This document shows positions 61,742 through 64,000 of a stretch of DNA of 64,000 bases, in pieces. The notes under the pieces are model-generated. The model was not told the origin of the DNA, searched no databases, and saw only the letters and a program-made list of their open reading frames with translations. The stretch covers positions 186,001-250,000 of the forward strand of contig NZ_AUHO01000006.1 of assembly GCF_000423225.1 (NCBI RefSeq), given 5' to 3'. Each line of letters opens with the position of its first letter. The stretch's first letter is position 1. The position numbers were made by a program, and so were the translations under genes. Origin of the DNA: Kaistia adipata DSM 17808 (lineage in GTDB: Bacteria > Pseudomonadota > Alphaproteobacteria > Rhizobiales > Kaistiaceae).

Positions 61742-63574
61742 CTACGCCGTCACCTTCACATAGCTGCCCGGCGCGTCCTCGATCGGCTTGATATTGCGCC
61801 CGCCAACCGCGCGCGCCTTGACGCGACGATCGTCCTGCGCCGCGATCCAGTCCTGCCAGTGCGGCCACCAGGAGCCCGGATGTTCCTCGGCCTGCGCCAG
61901 CCAGGCGTCGAAATCGTCGCCACGCGGCGCCGGGCCCGTCCAGTATTGGTACTTGCCGCGTGCGGGTGGGTTGATGACGCCGGCGATGTGGCCTGATCCG
62001 GAGAGCACGAAGGTTACCGGACCGCCGAAGAAGGACGAGCCGAAATAGACCGAGCGCGCCGGAGCGATGTGATCCTCGCGCGTGGCGAGGTTGTAGACCG
62101 GGATGGTGATGTCGCCGAGCGATAGGGCGTGCCCGTCGACGCTGAGTTCGCCTTCGGCCAGTTTGTTATCGAGATAGCAGTTGCGCAGATAGAACGAATG
62201 GTTCGCCGCCGGCATGCGGGTAGCGTCGGCGTTCCAGTAGAGAAGATCGAACGGAATGGGCTCCTTGCCGCGGAAATAATTGTTCACGACATAGGACCAG
62301 ATCAGTTCGTTCGAGCGCAGCATGTTGAAGGAGGCGGTCATGTTCTTCCCCTCCAGATAGCCGCGCACGCCCATCTTCTTTTCGACCGCCTCGATCTGCT
62401 CCTCGTCGATGAAGACCTTCAGGTCGCCGGCATGGGTGAAGTCGACCTGGGTGGCGAACAGTGTCGCCGAGGCGACGCGGGTGTCGCCGACAGCCGCCAT
62501 GTAGGCGAGGGTGTAGGAGAGCAGGGTGCCGCCGACGCAATAGCCGATCGCGTTCACCTCTTTCTCGCCGGTGATGGTCTGGATGGTGTCGAGCGATTCG
62601 AGGATGCCCTCGCGCATGTAGTGCTCGAAGCTCTTCGCCGCCTGCTCCTCATTGGGGTTGATCCAGGAGATGACGAAGACGGTGTGACCCTGCTCGACCG
62701 CCCATTTGACGAAGGATTTCTCGGGGTTGAGGTCGAGGATGTAGAACTTGTTGATCCAGGGCGGGACGATCAGAAGGGGACGCTTCAGGGCCTCCTTCGT
62801 CGTCGCCTTGTACTGGATCAGCTGGCAGACATCGTTCTGCAGGATGACCTTGCCGGGCGTCAGCGCCAGGTTCTTGCCGATGGCGAAATGCGCCGTGTCG
62901 GTCTGGCGGATGCGCAGCTCGCCATCGCCTGCCGCGATGTCCTCGGCCAGCATGTCCATGCCGCGCGCCAGGTTCTCGGCGCTCGAATCGAGCGTGTCGC
63001 GCAGGATCTCCGGGTTGGTGAACAGGAAATTCGACGGCGAGATCGCATTGGCGATCTGGCGGACATAGAAGGCCGCCTTGAGGCGGATATGCGGGTCGAG
63101 ATCGGCGGCGCCCTCGACCATCTCCTCGGCCCAGCGCGCCGTGATCAGGTAGAACTGCTTCACGAAGTCGAAGAACTGGTTCTCGGTCCACTGCGGGTCC
63201 TTGAACCGCTTGTCGCGCGGGCCAGGCTCGATGACCGGCGCGGCCGGCATCCCCGACATGCGCTGCATCATGCTCGTCCACAGCGCGAAGTAATTCGCGT
63301 AAAGCTTTGATTGCGCTTGTACGCTTCGGCCTGGTTCGGCGGTCCAGTACTCCACCACCTTGGCCAGGGTTCGGATCACCTCGGCGATGTCGTCCGTCGT
63401 TTCGGCGGAGAGGCGGCCGTCCTCGCGTGACTTGAGATAGGTGTTTGCGGCGCGCGTCAGCCCCTCGATCATGCGGGCGATATTCTGTGCGAACTTTTCG
63501 GGATCCTTGACGACGAGGTTGATGGAACTGCCGCTGACGCTGCCTTGATCGTTGCCGGATTTATCGTTGGCCAT
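61742..63574 (-). CDS. phaC: Class I poly(3-hydroxyalkanoate) synthase PhaC
   Basis: A 610-residue polymerase of PHA granules. The catalytic Cys is C346 in the lipase-like box GYCVGG; the general-base His lies in GSGHIAGVINPP and the Asp in the NLATREDHIAP segment. The N-terminal PhaC_N domain covers about 80-260. Length is class I. The gene ends 7 bases from the convergent glycosyltransferase-like gene. Confidence 0.96.
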   Translation of the reverse strand: MANDKSGNDQGSVSGSSINLVVKDPEKFAQNIARMIEGLTRAANTYLKSREDGRLSAETTDDIAEVIRTLAKVVEYWTAEPGRSVQAQSKLYANYFALWTSMMQRMSGMPAAPVIEPGPRDKRFKDPQWTENQFFDFVKQFYLITARWAEEMVEGAADLDPHIRLKAAFYVRQIANAISPSNFLFTNPEILRDTLDSSAENLARGMDMLAEDIAAGDGELRIRQTDTAHFAIGKNLALTPGKVILQNDVCQLIQYKATTKEALKRPLLIVPPWINKFYILDLNPEKSFVKWAVEQGHTVFVISWINPNEEQAAKSFEHYMREGILESLDTIQTITGEKEVNAIGYCVGGTLLSYTLAYMAAVGDTRVASATLFATQVDFTHAGDLKVFIDEEQIEAVEKKMGVRGYLEGKNMTASFNMLRSNELIWSYVVNNYFRGKEPIPFDLLYWNADATRMPAANHSFYLRNCYLDNKLAEGELSVDGHALSLGDITIPVYNLATREDHIAPARSVYFGSSFFGGPVTFVLSGSGHIAGVINPPARGKYQYWTGPAPRGDDFDAWLAQAEEHPGSWWPHWQDWIAAQDDRRVKARAVGGRNIKPIEDAPGSYVKVTA

Positions 63575-63702
63575 CGCTTCCCCGAACGCAGTATGTCGTC
63601 CGACAAGCTGCGCTGCTTCCCCGGACGCGCAGAGTGTAATAACTTCACGCGCCGAGCGAAACGTTCCGCTCTCCGTCAGCGCGCTTACCAGATGAGTTCA
63701 CG

Positions 63703-64000
63703 ATGAAGCCGACCGGAATCCCGCGCTACCGCCCCGCGTCGTTCGTCCTTGCGCTGGCGCTCGCGGCCGCGCTTGCCGGCTGCTCGCAGCAGCTGTCCAA
63801 GACGTTCGACAACACGCCGGACCCGGAGCTCGACCGGCCGGGTGCGTTTCCCAACATCAACGTGGCCGGCAGCCAGCCGCCCGGCAAGCTGATGACGCCG
63901 GCCGAGCTCGAAAAGGCCACCGGCAGCCTGAAGTCCCGCGCTGGCCAGAACGACCCGCGCACGGCGGACGCGGCCCGCAAGGCCAGCGAAGCGTCGAACG
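63703..64000 (+). CDS. Outer membrane lipoprotein, 3' end outside the window
   Basis: Begins MKPTGIPRYRPASF, with a signal sequence ending in lipobox LAGC (Cys about 27), then a Pro/Asp-rich linker and a helical segment rich in Ala and Lys. Still open at the right edge after 99 codons. The ribosome site is weak. Family not recognised. Confidence 0.7.
   Translation, partial: MKPTGIPRYRPASFVLALALAAALAGCSQQLSKTFDNTPDPELDRPGAFPNINVAGSQPPGKLMTPAELEKATGSLKSRAGQNDPRTADAARKASEASN

Overview
The window is high-GC chromosomal DNA of an alphaproteobacterium, most likely Hyphomicrobiales (Rhizobiales). The supporting signs are the glmU-glmS-DUF502 block close to recG, ArgC of the short type, an RpoE-ChrR sigma/anti-sigma pair, DUF982 and DUF995 family proteins, and Rhizobium-type prophage genes. 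I cannot name the genus from sequence alone.

Layout. (1) About 1-17.0 kb is the late half of a siphovirus-like prophage on the + strand: tail chaperone, tape measure, distal tail, hub, peptidase, tip protein, a run of small tail/fibre proteins including one made of 18 copies of a 23-residue repeat, a LamG-like fibre, and a lysis cassette (membrane protein, SAR endolysin, nested Rz/Rz1 spanins, holin-like protein). Structural, packaging and integration genes must lie left of the window. Several minus-strand cargo genes interrupt it: an unknown gene inside the tail operon (3320-3892), a 32-residue RiPP-precursor-like gene (14573-14671), and an ImmA-type peptidase with a membrane partner (17033-17945). 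(2) About 18-22 kb is a patchwork of small secreted proteins, a cold-shock gene, an IS3 remnant, frameshifted small genes and a secreted fasciclin protein. (3) 21.9-30.6 kb is an RpoE-ChrR oxidative-stress locus: sigma factor, anti-sigma and DUF2177 read right; an FAD oxidoreductase, DUF1365 protein, CFA-synthase-like methyltransferase and SDR read left; and a second leftward operon (DUF3833, DUF995, MFS transporter) lies beyond. Three sites matching TGATCC/GGATCC-N18-TA sit exactly where this regulon needs promoters. (4) 30.6-33.2 kb holds small hypothetical genes, a possible structured RNA and a broken DUF982 gene. (5) 33.2-64 kb is ordinary chromosome: an EAL/GGDEF protein, the complete EF-P plus EpmA/EpmB module, PaiB-like protein, MsrQ, a CPT-like kinase and PfkB sugar kinase, CcdA, glmU-glmS, DUF502, a ClC channel, recG, an rRNA-modification pair with an HI0933 flavoprotein, gfa, argC, rplM-rpsI, metY with its neighbours, a glycosyltransferase-like gene, phaC and the start of a lipoprotein gene.

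How the parts work together. The prophage module builds a long non-contractile tail and lyses the cell; its cargo genes probably serve the lysogen. In the RpoE-ChrR locus the anti-sigma factor should release sigma under singlet oxygen, firing promoters for enzymes acting on unsaturated membrane acyl chains. The efp-epmA-epmB set makes and beta-lysylates EF-P. GlmS and GlmU supply UDP-GlcNAc. The strongest leads are the prophage RiPP-like gene, the antisense gene inside the tail operon, the repeat tail protein and the three-promoter RpoE regulon.
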